From Thermosporothrix hazakensis (GTDB lineage Bacteria > Chloroflexota > Ktedonobacteria > Ktedonobacterales > Ktedonobacteraceae), in the NCBI RefSeq assembly GCF_003253565.1, contig NZ_QKUF01000005.1, positions 62,001 through 126,000 of the forward strand: a DNA stretch of 64,000 nucleotides, read 5' to 3'. Every line of letters starts with the position of its first letter. The stretch's first letter is position 1. Positions 16,787 to 26,222 of the stretch are shown here, piece by piece. The position numbers were made by a program, and so were the translations under genes. The notes beneath the pieces are model-generated. The model made no database searches, was not told the origin of the DNA, and saw nothing but the letters and a program-made list of their open reading frames with translations.

Positions 16787-19700
16787 CTAGATTTCCAGTT
16801 TGACACGGAACGTCTTAATCTCGAACGGGCGCACCTGGAACTGCAAAGCATTCCCCTGGTACGAGGCGTCCGCAATAGTTTCTTCCAGCAGGTTACATTC
16901 CTGAGCCGAGGCAATCGGTGCAGAGAAGGTAATAGAACCTTTACCACGCTGGTTGTGAGCCTCATAGAGACGCACAATAAAGCCATCGCCATCCTCAGCG
17001 GGCTTGACGGTATCGATGACCACATGCTGACAATCAGTCTGCATAAACGAATACGCCGCAATGCGTTCCTCCGCCGAAGAGGTCGAGGTGCTGCCGGTCA
17101 CCGCCAGAACAGGAACGTTCAGCTCGTAAGCGCGGCGCACAACCTCTGCATCACGCCAGTCACCCCTGTGCGGAAGCAGGCTGTAGGTGAAGCGATGAAT
17201 GCCCTGATCAGCAGTTGGGTCAGGCACGATACCAGACTTCAGCAGGGTCAGGCGCATGACATTATCATGAATGTCATGACCATACTTGGCATCGTTGAGC
17301 AAGCTGACGCCATAGCCCCCCTCACTCAGATCTGCCCAACGATGAGCACAGACCTCGAAGCGAGCCAGATCCCAGGAGGTATTGCGATGGGTCGGGCGTT
17401 GAACATTACCAAACTGAATCTCGTAGGTCGCCTGTAACGCATTGATGTCGACCGGGAACGCAGCTTTCAGCAGAGTCTGATGCTCGTGCCAATCAATTTC
17501 GGTTGAGAAATCAATGCGCGGCGAATTGCGCCAGAGCGAGATGCGCTGTTTCACAGTGGAGGCCATGAACGGGCGAATCACTTCCACGGTCACGCGAACC
17601 GGGCCCTCTTCAATCACCCGGATCTCCGACGCCTCGTGCAGCGGATATGGCTTCTCTTCATAGTAGAGATCGATATCCCAGGCATCATAGTTCATCGGGC
17701 GATCTTCGTACGCGATCAACTGGTTACCGTTCTGTCCTGGAACCAGGACATCACGCTCGGCAACCTTATCATAGATGCGGCTGATTTCGCCATTGGCAGC
17801 AAAGGTCAGATCATAGTACTGGTTGTGCAGCGCAATCAGGCCATCGGTAGTACGCGAAATGCTGCAAGGCACTTCGCTGGAAACGCTTGCTGCCTGATCG
17901 GCCAACACAGCGCCAACCGCCGGGATCTGCAAGCCATCAACCAGATAATACTTGTGGCCATCCCAGTCCTCGACCTGCTGTGCGGGCAGATTGTTCACCT
18001 GCAACTCCGCTGGAATCTGAACCGGGTCAGTACGCTGCCATGCCAGCGTGTTCATAAGCACAAGATCACCTTTACGCCAACCGAAGCGCTCACCCAGCAC
18101 AGAGCAAGCCTCGTCGCGAACCTTCTCGCCAAGAGCGCGCGCCTCGGCGTGAATCCTGGTTGCGTCCTCGTACACTTCGGTAATCGAGGAACCAGGCAGA
18201 ACATCATGAAACTGGTTCAGCAGGATACCGCGCCAGCCCTTGTTCAGCTCTTCCTGGCTGCCAGTCAGGCCAGCCCAGGTGCTCAACAGCTCTGCGTCAC
18301 GATAAAGCAGCTCATTGCGGCGGTTTGCCAGCTTGGTTCGTCCCTGAGAGGTGTAGGTACCACGATGATACTCAAGATAGAGTTCACCGGCCCAGGTCGG
18401 CAACCTGGGATCATCCCAGACACGCTCATACAGATCGCGGAAGAACTTCTCGGAGCGATCCCACCGCACTTCAGGATAGCCGGGCAGACTCTTCATGGCC
18501 TCGGCACGCTCCATCTGGTGCTCATCCGGGCCGCCACCGCCATCACCCCAACCACACAGGTACAGGATCTCATCGTTGATTTTCTGCTGGCGATAGTTCT
18601 TCCAGATACCGACCATATCGCGAGCGCGGAACGGGCCGTTATAGGTGTAGAACCAACCACCATCATCAGAGACAGGAGCCGTGACAAAGTGCGTCAGAAC
18701 CTCGGTACCATCGATACCACGCCAGCGGAAGGTATCATTTGGCATGCGGTTGAACTGGTTCCAGCTAATCTTGGTGGTCATAAAGACGGGGATATCAAAG
18801 CCCCGCATAATCTGCGGCAGCGCGGCGCTATAGCCAAAGACATCGGGCAGCCAGATGTTATTGGGTTTATAGTCAAACTCTTCTTTCAGGAAGCGTAGGC
18901 CCTGCATAATCTGCCGGACCAGCGATTCGCCAGAGGGCAGGTTACAATCAGGCTCAACCCACATGCCACCAACAAGCTCAAAGCGACCTTCCTTCACCCT
19001 CTGCTTCACGCGCTCAAACACTTCCGGCGCATCCTCTTTCACCCACTGCAATGACTGTGGCTGGCTATGGCTGTAGTGGTAATCGGGGTAGCGCTCCATA
19101 AGCGCGAGAACTGTGGAAATAGTATGCACAGCCTTCTGTCTGGTTCGCCAGTACGGCCACTGCCAGGCCAGGTCAAGGTGCGCGTGACCGGTTACAACAA
19201 CGCGGGGACGGTTGCCATCTTCCAGCCCATCCCGCAAATGCTCTTGCAGATAGGCGATTGCCTCTTTTGCAGAAGCAACGAAGCGAGCGCTTGAATACCC
19301 TTCGCGCAGATCAAGCATATTGTACGCCGCATTGAGGCGCTCGATCAATGTATGACGAACAATGTCATTCTCATCCAGAGCAAGAGCAGCATCTAGAACG
19401 GTCTCGATCACATGATAGAGCTTCCAGGCTGTCTCATTGCGGTTATGAATGGTGAGGCCGCGGAAGGGAATCGGCTCTGAGGTATAGACCTGAATTGTCA
19501 CCTCATGTGGCTGACCATCAGCGGCATGAGGAGGCAATTGAAGTTCTTTATGATAATAGTCAAAAGCGCCAACTGCGATCCCATCCAGGAATGCGGTCGC
19601 TTCCAGACGCAAGATAAGACCATCCGATGATGGAGAATCCCAATGGAGCTGAAGGATCACAGGATCATTCCGCATCGGCTCGGGAACCTGAAGCTCTGTC

Positions 19701-19906
19701 TTCAGCCAGACAGTAGCATGCTTCCTGCCCCAGAGCTGACCGACCTCAACCGGCTGCCACTCCTCGGACGCCGGAGATGGTGGGGGAGTCATAGGACCAG
19801 TGGCGGGCGCAACCAACACAGGAGAGAGCGGGTGCCGTTCTCCTGAGTATGCCTTGCGCAGGTAATTTGCAAGATGTGCTTGCAGCTTCTTCTCAGTAAA
19901 AGGCAT
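16787..19906 (-). CDS. GH38 alpha-mannosidase
   Basis: A 1039-residue protein. I chose ATG 19906 (MPFTEKKLQAHL) because AGAAGGA precedes it; a frame open to 19987 adds 27 unrelated residues. Domains in order: an N-terminal beta domain of about 230 residues, then the GH38 catalytic barrel. In the barrel, GHAHLDLAW gives zinc ligands at about His243 and Asp245, and IWLPDVFGYS gives the nucleophile at about Asp355. Mid-domain helices and C-terminal beta-sandwich domains follow. There is no signal peptide, so it is probably cytoplasmic, as is usual for bacterial class II mannosidases that act on imported mannosides or glycans. It stands alone, not in a sugar-transport operon. Confidence 0.95.
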   Translation of the reverse strand: MPFTEKKLQAHLANYLRKAYSGERHPLSPVLVAPATGPMTPPPSPASEEWQPVEVGQLWGRKHATVWLKTELQVPEPMRNDPVILQLHWDSPSSDGLILRLEATAFLDGIAVGAFDYYHKELQLPPHAADGQPHEVTIQVYTSEPIPFRGLTIHNRNETAWKLYHVIETVLDAALALDENDIVRHTLIERLNAAYNMLDLREGYSSARFVASAKEAIAYLQEHLRDGLEDGNRPRVVVTGHAHLDLAWQWPYWRTRQKAVHTISTVLALMERYPDYHYSHSQPQSLQWVKEDAPEVFERVKQRVKEGRFELVGGMWVEPDCNLPSGESLVRQIMQGLRFLKEEFDYKPNNIWLPDVFGYSAALPQIMRGFDIPVFMTTKISWNQFNRMPNDTFRWRGIDGTEVLTHFVTAPVSDDGGWFYTYNGPFRARDMVGIWKNYRQQKINDEILYLCGWGDGGGGPDEHQMERAEAMKSLPGYPEVRWDRSEKFFRDLYERVWDDPRLPTWAGELYLEYHRGTYTSQGRTKLANRRNELLYRDAELLSTWAGLTGSQEELNKGWRGILLNQFHDVLPGSSITEVYEDATRIHAEARALGEKVRDEACSVLGERFGWRKGDLVLMNTLAWQRTDPVQIPAELQVNNLPAQQVEDWDGHKYYLVDGLQIPAVGAVLADQAASVSSEVPCSISRTTDGLIALHNQYYDLTFAANGEISRIYDKVAERDVLVPGQNGNQLIAYEDRPMNYDAWDIDLYYEEKPYPLHEASEIRVIEEGPVRVTVEVIRPFMASTVKQRISLWRNSPRIDFSTEIDWHEHQTLLKAAFPVDINALQATYEIQFGNVQRPTHRNTSWDLARFEVCAHRWADLSEGGYGVSLLNDAKYGHDIHDNVMRLTLLKSGIVPDPTADQGIHRFTYSLLPHRGDWRDAEVVRRAYELNVPVLAVTGSTSTSSAEERIAAYSFMQTDCQHVVIDTVKPAEDGDGFIVRLYEAHNQRGKGSITFSAPIASAQECNLLEETIADASYQGNALQFQVRPFEIKTFRVKLEI

Positions 19907-20067
19907 ATAAACCAAATCCTTCTCTAGTAGAAAAATGGCTCCTTCATTGTATCTTCCAGGCAAGCAGGCAGTAATGAATGTAGCCATTTTCTCTTATAGA
20001 GCCCTGGTACTATCCAGCCAGCAAGGCGGTCAGCACAGCGTTTCTACACAAGAAAATTTCTATCTAT

Positions 20068-21600
20068 CTATTTACTCCTGCTCAAAGCAGAGAAGAGCTT
20101 TGTGTACTCACGCTCTTCCTGAATAGATAGGCCAAGCTGACTGAGACGACGAACGACCGCGCTGCATCCACGCTCAATCATCCATGCATTGTCAATGACC
20201 GTCTCTCCCTCTGCCGTCGCAGCCGCGATAATGAGCGCAGTTCCAGCACGAATATCATGAGCCGTGACCTGCGTTCCCCGCAATTGAGCCACCCCGGAAA
20301 CGACTGCGACTCCCTCTTGAATCTCTATTGTAGCACCCATTTTCTGCAATTCCTGTACCGCAGAGAAGCGTTCCTCAAACAGCGTCTCACGCAGATACGA
20401 CCTTCCTTCGGCCAGACAGGAAAGCGCCATAATCTGCGGCTGCAAATCGGTCGGATATCCTGGATACGGCCAGGTGATGACATTGACCGGCCGCAAGGGA
20501 GCAGTGCGCCGCACGCGAATTACCGAGCCATCCTGCCAGAACTCCACTCCCATTTGTTCCAATTTTGCCCGAATAACTCCCAGATGCCGCAAGTTTGCCC
20601 CAACCAGCGCCACATCACCTTGCGTCGCTGCTGCCACCATTGCCATCGATCCCGCATCCAATCGATCAGGCATAATCGTATATTCGACCGCAGAGAGCTC
20701 CTTCACACCCTCGATATGCAGCACGCCGGTTCCGATGCCCGAGATCCTGGCTCCCATGAGGTTCAAAAAGTGCGCCACATCGGCAATTTCGGGTTCCAGC
20801 GCCGCATTCTCAATTGTGGTCTCTCCCTCAGCCAGACAGGCCGCCATCATCAGGTTTTCGGTGCCGGTATGGCTTGGCGTATCCAGATAGAGATAGGCCC
20901 CCTTGTAGTCCTGCATCTTCATCGAGATGCGTTCGTTGTCTTCCGTTACCTCGGCTCCCAGACGAGCAAATCCCCGGTAGTGGAAGTCCAGTCGACGTTT
21001 GCCCAGCCTACACCCGCCAACCGTGGCAATAGAGGCCTTACCGGTTCGAGCCAGCACCGGTGCAAGGAAGAGAATCGAGCCACGAAACAGTTCGGTGAAT
21101 TGAGCTGGAAGATCGCTCGTCTTAACGTCTGATGCATCGATAATAAGGACCTGGTCCTCTTCATGCAGCGTCACCTTCGCACCAAGCTCGCGAGCCAGAG
21201 AAATAGCGGCGAAGATATCTCGAATCAAGGGAACATTACGTAGAATCGTCTGCCCCTTTCGGGCCAGCAGCGAGGCAGCGATGATCGGCAGAGCTGCATT
21301 TTTCGCTCCTTGAATCACAACTGAGCCTTCCAGCCGCTGTCCGCCCTGCACCGTATAGCGCACCGCCTGACTGCTCAATACTCCATAAGGCGCTTCTTTA
21401 ATAAATTGCTGTGGAGCAACCCTGAGCCAATCACAGAGCTGTAAAAACGTTTCAACATCTACCATCTTGCCATGCTCAACCCGAGAAAGGGTCGCCGGGC
21501 TGACATTGCCAATCTCTTCCGCCACCTCACGCAATCCGCGCTCGCCACGTTTTGCTTTTAATAACTCAGCCAGATAAAGGGTGTCCAGAAAACTTTTCAT
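20068..21600 (-). CDS. MurA-type enolpyruvyl transferase with N-terminal XRE helix-turn-helix
   Basis: A 510-residue protein. Residues about 10-68 are an XRE-type helix-turn-helix (LREVAEEIGNVSPATLSRVE). Residues about 80-500 are a full MurA domain with its key residues kept: Lys100-Asn101 in QGAKNAAL, catalytic Cys197 in VGGCRLGKRRLD with the following Arg202, Asp385 in YPTDLQ and Arg411 in EERF. It should transfer enolpyruvate from PEP to UDP-GlcNAc, the first committed step of peptidoglycan synthesis. The Cys implies fosfomycin sensitivity by family rules. The DNA-binding domain suggests it also regulates a gene, perhaps itself (see the palindrome at 21617). Housekeeping murA is usually about 420 residues; I cannot tell if this is the only copy. 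Confidence 0.9.
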   Translation of the reverse strand: MKSFLDTLYLAELLKAKRGERGLREVAEEIGNVSPATLSRVEHGKMVDVETFLQLCDWLRVAPQQFIKEAPYGVLSSQAVRYTVQGGQRLEGSVVIQGAKNAALPIIAASLLARKGQTILRNVPLIRDIFAAISLARELGAKVTLHEEDQVLIIDASDVKTSDLPAQFTELFRGSILFLAPVLARTGKASIATVGGCRLGKRRLDFHYRGFARLGAEVTEDNERISMKMQDYKGAYLYLDTPSHTGTENLMMAACLAEGETTIENAALEPEIADVAHFLNLMGARISGIGTGVLHIEGVKELSAVEYTIMPDRLDAGSMAMVAAATQGDVALVGANLRHLGVIRAKLEQMGVEFWQDGSVIRVRRTAPLRPVNVITWPYPGYPTDLQPQIMALSCLAEGRSYLRETLFEERFSAVQELQKMGATIEIQEGVAVVSGVAQLRGTQVTAHDIRAGTALIIAAATAEGETVIDNAWMIERGCSAVVRRLSQLGLSIQEEREYTKLFSALSRSK

Positions 21601-21616
21601 CGAAGAATCTCTATAC

Positions 21617-21651
21617 GTTTAATCTATTAAACATTGTCTGATGTGTTAAAC
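21617..21651 (-). promoter_or_regulatory. Candidate operator of the HTH-MurA gene
   Basis: GTTTAATCTATTAAAC (21617-21632) is an inverted repeat of two 7-bp arms with a 2-bp centre, 17 bp before the HTH-MurA start. A third copy of the half site (GTTAAAC) lies at 21645-21651. This is the size and position expected for an autoregulatory XRE operator. Binding itself is inferred. Confidence 0.5.
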
Positions 21652-21843
21652 AGTATACAGTAGACGAAACAGAAAAGCAAGGGAACAAAAAAAAGGAGTG
21701 CGATGAAATTCCTGTTCAGATGGAGAAGCCCTTTACACCGGCAACCAATCAAGCTATGCTCTCTCATAGAGATACAATCAAAATAGGTGGAACTCGTACA
21801 TTCATGACCCACAACACGTCCACAAGAAGAAAGAGCTTGACTG

Positions 21844-22302
21844 ATGGCACGACAACGCGTCACCTTGAGTCTTCAGGCCTATCAGGAGATCCTGACCGAT
21901 ATCTACACACGGCCTCAGATTGAAGCCTGCGGGCTCCTTCTTGGCAGAATTGAGCAGGAAAAACACTGGCATGTATGCGGGGCAAAAGCACTCCGCAATA
22001 TCTTTCAGTCACCAGTGTACTTTGAGTTTGCTCCGGAAGAACTCCTTGAGGCAGAACTAACCTATCCTGAACAGATCATCGGTGTCTATCATAGCCACCC
22101 AACCGGCTATCGCAAAGCCAGCCAGACAGATCGCACGAACATGCAGCGGGTCAACGTGGAACAGCAGATTCCCTGGATCTGGCTCATCGTCTGTGGCCCC
22201 TTTGAGCAGTCTCCGACAACACAGCATCCAATCCTTGCCTACTATCATGACGCCCACGCTGGCCTGCAACACCTCTCTCTCACGCTTGAACACCATCTCT
22301 GA
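21844..22302 (+). CDS. JAMM/MPN metallopeptidase (M67 family)
   Basis: A 152-residue protein made of a single MPN domain. Glu28 (QIEACGLLLG) and the zinc motif GVYHSHPTGYRKASQTD (His83, His85, Ser93, Asp96) are complete, so it should be an active isopeptidase or desulfurase-type protease. Bacterial relatives cut ubiquitin-like sulfur carriers (ThiS/MoaD type) or cysteine adducts. No such carrier gene is next to it here. The ribosome site is weak (AGAAAGAG). The next gene on the strand has its own promoter. Confidence 0.85.
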   Translation: MARQRVTLSLQAYQEILTDIYTRPQIEACGLLLGRIEQEKHWHVCGAKALRNIFQSPVYFEFAPEELLEAELTYPEQIIGVYHSHPTGYRKASQTDRTNMQRVNVEQQIPWIWLIVCGPFEQSPTTQHPILAYYHDAHAGLQHLSLTLEHHL

Positions 22303-22309
22303 TCCCGGT

Positions 22310-22338
22310 TTGACAGCGGTCAGACGTATGTCTACAAT
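22310..22338 (+). promoter_or_regulatory. Sigma70-type promoter of the spermidine-synthase-like gene
   Basis: TTGACA (22310-22315), a 17-nt spacer and TACAAT (22333-22338). This is a near-consensus match starting just after the JAMM stop codon. Confidence 0.65.
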
Positions 22339-22401
22339 AGCATACAGTGCTATTTTTTTATACGTGTGCGCCACACTAGCGGCATGGATGGGAGTTCATA
22401 T

Positions 22402-23919
22402 TTGAAACGGAAACATATCTATCTTCTCATTCTGGTCTTCATCGGAGGCCTGAACAGTCTCGCGATCGAAATGTGTGCTCAACGCCTCTTAGGAGCGTAT
22501 TTCGGCAGCTCTCTGTATATCTGGGCGGTACTGATCGGGCTCATTCTGATTTATTTAACTGTCGGCTACTATATTGGCGGCAAACTAGCCGATCGCTACC
22601 CCTCTGAAAAAGCGCTTTGCCTCAGTACTGCTATCTCCGCTCTCTTTATCACCCTGATTCCCTTTGTCAGTCAAAGCGTGCTTTCCTGGTCGATTGACGC
22701 GATCGCGCATATCTCAGTCGGCGCTTTTCTGGGTTCACTGCTTGGAACAGTGCTCCTCTTCGCGGTTCCGGTTATTTTGCTTGGTCTGGTCTCACCCTTC
22801 GCAATCCGACTTGTGACACAAGAGCTTGACCGCAGCGGGCGCATCAGCGGCTCACTCTACGCCATCTCAACAGCGGGTAGTATCCTCGGGGCCTTTCTTC
22901 CTGTACTCTGGATGATCCCCACTTTCGGTGTGCGCCGGAGCCTCCTTATTCTGGGTGCACTGCTCTTTCTTGCCTCGCTCTGGGGATTACGCCCCTACTG
23001 GCGGTTTGCCGTGGTGATCCCGCTGATCGCAGTCGTTCTTCCTCTGGGACCCTTGAAAGAGATTCCCAACCTGATATACTACCAGGAATCGTACTATAAT
23101 TACATTCAGGTCACAAAGGAAGCAGATGGAAGCCATCGTCTGATTCTCAATGAGGGGCAGGCCATCCACTCCATCTATTACCCGGACCTGAAACAGCAAC
23201 CCCTGACAGGCTGGTACTGGGACTACTTTCTAGCCGCGCCCTACTTCAATAAAGGCTTCAAGCCCGAACAGCTCAAACGGGTCGCTATCGTTGGTCTGGC
23301 AGGCGGCACGATCGCCAAACAGATCACCCAGGTGTACGGCCCTGTCGCAATCGATGGAATTGAGATCGACCCTGCGATTGTTGAGGTCGGACGAAAATAC
23401 TTCGATATGAACGAGAAAAACCTGACGGTCTATGAGCAGGATGGACGCGCGTTCTTCTCAACCACGCAAGCCAAGTACGACCTTGTGGTGATAGACGCAT
23501 TCCAGCAACCCTATATCCCGTTCCAGCTCACCACAAAGGAGTTCTTCGAGGAGATTAAAGCGCATCTCACACCAACCGGCGTCGTTGCAATCAATACAGG
23601 TCATACCGAGACAGACTACCGTCTGGTGCAGGCATTCGTCAACACCATGTCCACGGTCTACCCGAGCGTGCACACCTTTGACGTGCCCAATACGATTAAT
23701 ACCGAGGTCATGGCGACCATGCAGCCCACCAGCAGCGACACCTTCCGCGTCAATATGGCCCAATTCGACCGCTCTACAACAATGGGCATTGTCGCCAGCG
23801 AAATGCTCCCGGCGATGAAAGAGCGAGCACCAGATGGCGGCCTCGTCTTCACCGATGATCGTGCTCCAATTGAACAGATTACAGATCAGCTTCTACTGAA
23901 TTACATTCAGGGACCATAA
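22402..23919 (+). CDS. Membrane-anchored spermidine-synthase-like protein
   Basis: A protein of about 505 residues. The start is uncertain: TTG 22402 has GGGAG exactly 7 nt upstream, while ATG 22384 and GTG 22366 have no ribosome site. The N-terminal 210 residues form about six to seven membrane helices of the type fused to SpeE-like domains. The C-terminal part is the aminopropyltransferase Rossmann fold: VAIVGLAGGTIAKQ (glycine motif), IDGIEIDPAIVEVGRKYF (acidic residue) and YDLVVIDAF (the position of the synthase catalytic Asp). Polyamine synthesis is possible. Many such fusions have no proven reaction, so the product is left open. Confidence 0.8.
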   Translation: MKRKHIYLLILVFIGGLNSLAIEMCAQRLLGAYFGSSLYIWAVLIGLILIYLTVGYYIGGKLADRYPSEKALCLSTAISALFITLIPFVSQSVLSWSIDAIAHISVGAFLGSLLGTVLLFAVPVILLGLVSPFAIRLVTQELDRSGRISGSLYAISTAGSILGAFLPVLWMIPTFGVRRSLLILGALLFLASLWGLRPYWRFAVVIPLIAVVLPLGPLKEIPNLIYYQESYYNYIQVTKEADGSHRLILNEGQAIHSIYYPDLKQQPLTGWYWDYFLAAPYFNKGFKPEQLKRVAIVGLAGGTIAKQITQVYGPVAIDGIEIDPAIVEVGRKYFDMNEKNLTVYEQDGRAFFSTTQAKYDLVVIDAFQQPYIPFQLTTKEFFEEIKAHLTPTGVVAINTGHTETDYRLVQAFVNTMSTVYPSVHTFDVPNTINTEVMATMQPTSSDTFRVNMAQFDRSTTMGIVASEMLPAMKERAPDGGLVFTDDRAPIEQITDQLLLNYIQGP

Positions 23920-24013
23920 CGTGTTTCTGTGCCATACACGACGCAGAATATTGTATGTACAATGAAAAGATTAAGTAAGAGAAGTGCAATCACTTCTTCG
24001 GTGTATTATAGTA

Positions 24014-24043
24014 TTGACAGAACACCACCTCAAACAATAGAAT
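24014..24043 (+). promoter_or_regulatory. Promoter candidate for purA
   Basis: TTGACA (24014-24019), an 18-nt spacer and TAGAAT (24038-24043), about 120 nt before the purA start. Confidence 0.4.
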
Positions 24044-24163
24044 AAAAGAAGCAATCAGAGTCAGAATAATGTACTGTTTTGCTTCTCCAGGTGGTATGCT
24101 AATACAGATTGCACCCACGTATAGCAGAGAAACACAACTAGAAAGCAAAGAGGATAGACGATA

Positions 24164-25459
24164 ATGGTGGCAGTCGCAGTCATCGGCGCACAATGGGGAG
24201 ACGAAGGGAAAGGCAAAATTGTTGACGAGCTTTCAATGAAAGCCGATTTTGTGGTGCGATATCAGGGCGGCACCAACGCCGGGCACCGTGTCGTACACGA
24301 AAAGGGGGATTTCTCTTTTCGGATTGTTCCCTCCGGAATACTCTATCCTAATACAATCTGTGTCATTGGCAATGGTGTTGTGGTTGATCCCAAAAGCCTC
24401 ATCATGGAAATGGAAGAGTTGCAGCAGCGGGGAATCGATATTTCACGCCTCTACATCAGTGAGCGCGCTCATGTCATCATGCCGTATCACTTCGTCCTAG
24501 ATAAACTGGAAGAGGAAGCACGGGGGACTGAAAAAATTGATAGCTCGTTGCGCGGTCTGGGGCCAGCATACGTCGATAAGCATGCCCGCAGTGGTATTCG
24601 CATGGCAGATCTGCTCGATGTCGATACCTTCCGCGCCAAGCTTTCAACCATTTTGCAGCAGAAGAATCGCATGATTACCCAGATCTATGGGCAGCCGCCA
24701 CTCTCACTGGAAGAGATCCACGGCGAGTACTTCGGCTACGGGCTCAAGTTGCGACCCTATATTGCAGATACCCAGAAAATGCTGCGCGATGCCCTCAGCG
24801 AGCACAAGATTATCCTGCTTGAAGGCACACAAGGCGCGCTGCTCGATGTCGATTTCGGAACCTATCCCTATGTGACCTACTCTTCCACTCTGGTAGCGAA
24901 TGCCGCTGCCGGTGCAGGTTTGCCCCCTCGCTCCATTGATCGCATTATCGGCGTCTACAAAGCCTATACCACGCGTATCGGCAGCGGTCCTCTACCAACA
25001 GAAATCTTTGATCCGGTCGGACTGGAAATGCGTAAGCGGGGGAAAGAGCATGGCCCCAATGACAGTCTCGAACGACGCTGTGGCTGGTTCGATGCTGTCG
25101 CAGGGCGCTTTATCTCAGAACTGAACGGTCTGGATGCAGCCGTCATTACCAAACTGGACGTTCTAGATACCTTGCCAACCATTAAAATCTGTACTGCGTA
25201 TAATCTCCGAGGGCAGATTGTTCACAGCCTGCCCGCAACTCTGAGCGACCTTGCAGCCTGTGAACCCATCTACGAAGAGTTGCCGGGGTGGCAGTGCGAT
25301 ACCAGCAATATCAGCAACTATGAGCAACTCCCCCGGGAAGCTAAGGCCTATTTGAGACGACTGGAAGAGCTCCTTGAGACCCCTATCTATATGATTTCGG
25401 TCAGCCCTCAGCGTGGTCTGACCATTCAACTTCAAGATGTTCTGGCCCCCGAGAAATAG
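24164..25459 (+). CDS. purA: Adenylosuccinate synthetase
   Basis: A 431-residue protein, the family's usual length. IGAQWGDEGKGKIVD is the GTP-binding and catalytic signature with the catalytic Asp, and GTNAGHRVVH holds the catalytic His region. The IMP-binding segments (GLGPAYVDKHARSGIR, LLEGTQGALLDVDFGTYPY) follow. It joins IMP and aspartate using GTP, the first step from IMP to AMP. It converges with rsmG, whose stop lies 6 bp away. The ribosome site is AGAGGA. Confidence 0.97.
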   Translation: MVAVAVIGAQWGDEGKGKIVDELSMKADFVVRYQGGTNAGHRVVHEKGDFSFRIVPSGILYPNTICVIGNGVVVDPKSLIMEMEELQQRGIDISRLYISERAHVIMPYHFVLDKLEEEARGTEKIDSSLRGLGPAYVDKHARSGIRMADLLDVDTFRAKLSTILQQKNRMITQIYGQPPLSLEEIHGEYFGYGLKLRPYIADTQKMLRDALSEHKIILLEGTQGALLDVDFGTYPYVTYSSTLVANAAAGAGLPPRSIDRIIGVYKAYTTRIGSGPLPTEIFDPVGLEMRKRGKEHGPNDSLERRCGWFDAVAGRFISELNGLDAAVITKLDVLDTLPTIKICTAYNLRGQIVHSLPATLSDLAACEPIYEELPGWQCDTSNISNYEQLPREAKAYLRRLEELLETPIYMISVSPQRGLTIQLQDVLAPEK

Positions 25460-25465
25460 CACAGA

Positions 25466-26185
25466 TCAGCGGCCTAGCGGTTTCTTCGCTATGGCCGCAC
25501 CAGTCCGAGGATACTGAGCCGGGCAGCGTTTGCGCTGCTCCCAGACAAGCAACCTTCGTCCATCATCTAGCCCCGGAAGCTGAACCGGAACGTCCTCCTT
25601 GAACGCAGCTCCCACCATTGCGGCAGCACGCTTTCCGCTGGCAAGCTCTTCGCTCAGGTCGCCCTTTTTCGGCAACACAATCATACCCCCCACCTGACAG
25701 TACGGGGCGCAATATTCCAGCAAGACCGGCAGCGCTGAGACCGCCCGCGCCGTCACTATATCAAAGGAGGCACGATACTCGGGCTTCTGTCCCAGTTCTT
25801 CAGCCCGCCCGTGAATCACTTCGACGCCTTCAAGATGCAACATCTCTACCATATGCCGCAAGAACGTCACCTTTTTGTTAGTCGCCTCCAGCAGGGTGAC
25901 CCGCCACTGTGGACGCACAAGCTTGAGCGCCAGCCCGGGGAACCCTGCCCCCGTCCCGATATCAAGCAAACGCGCCTCCTGCTGCTTACACACCAGCAAC
26001 AGGGACAGGGAGTCCAGAAAATGCTTGATCAGGACCTCTTCCGGGTCTTTAATCGCTGTCAGGTTAAAGCGTGTATTCCAATCAAGCAGCTCGTCCCGGT
26101 AGCGCAGGAACAGTTCGACGGATCGTTCATCGATTCCAAGCTGTTGCAGGCCGGCAAGAAAATCATTGTATAAGCCTTCAGCCAT
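25466..26185 (-). CDS. rsmG: 16S rRNA (guanine527-N7)-methyltransferase
   Basis: A 239-residue protein beginning MAEGLYNDFLAGLQQLG. ATG 26185 is preceded by GAGGAG; an in-frame TTG at 26197 would overlap that site. LFLRYRDELLDWNTRFNLTAIKDPEEVLIKHFLDSL is the GidB signature, split here across two helices, and LLDIGTGAGFPGLALKL is the SAM loop. It methylates G527 of 16S rRNA; loss gives low-level streptomycin resistance in other bacteria. It ends 6 bp from the purA stop. Confidence 0.95.
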   Translation of the reverse strand: MAEGLYNDFLAGLQQLGIDERSVELFLRYRDELLDWNTRFNLTAIKDPEEVLIKHFLDSLSLLLVCKQQEARLLDIGTGAGFPGLALKLVRPQWRVTLLEATNKKVTFLRHMVEMLHLEGVEVIHGRAEELGQKPEYRASFDIVTARAVSALPVLLEYCAPYCQVGGMIVLPKKGDLSEELASGKRAAAMVGAAFKEDVPVQLPGLDDGRRLLVWEQRKRCPAQYPRTGAAIAKKPLGR

Positions 26186-26222
26186 CTCTCTCCTCAATCA
26201 TCTTCATTCTCTCTTCTTCTGG

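Noticed and set aside
17636..18898. A 420-codon open frame antisense to the alpha-mannosidase gene
   Set aside because: It is the mirror of a well-supported GH38 gene, has no ribosome site and encodes no recognisable domain.
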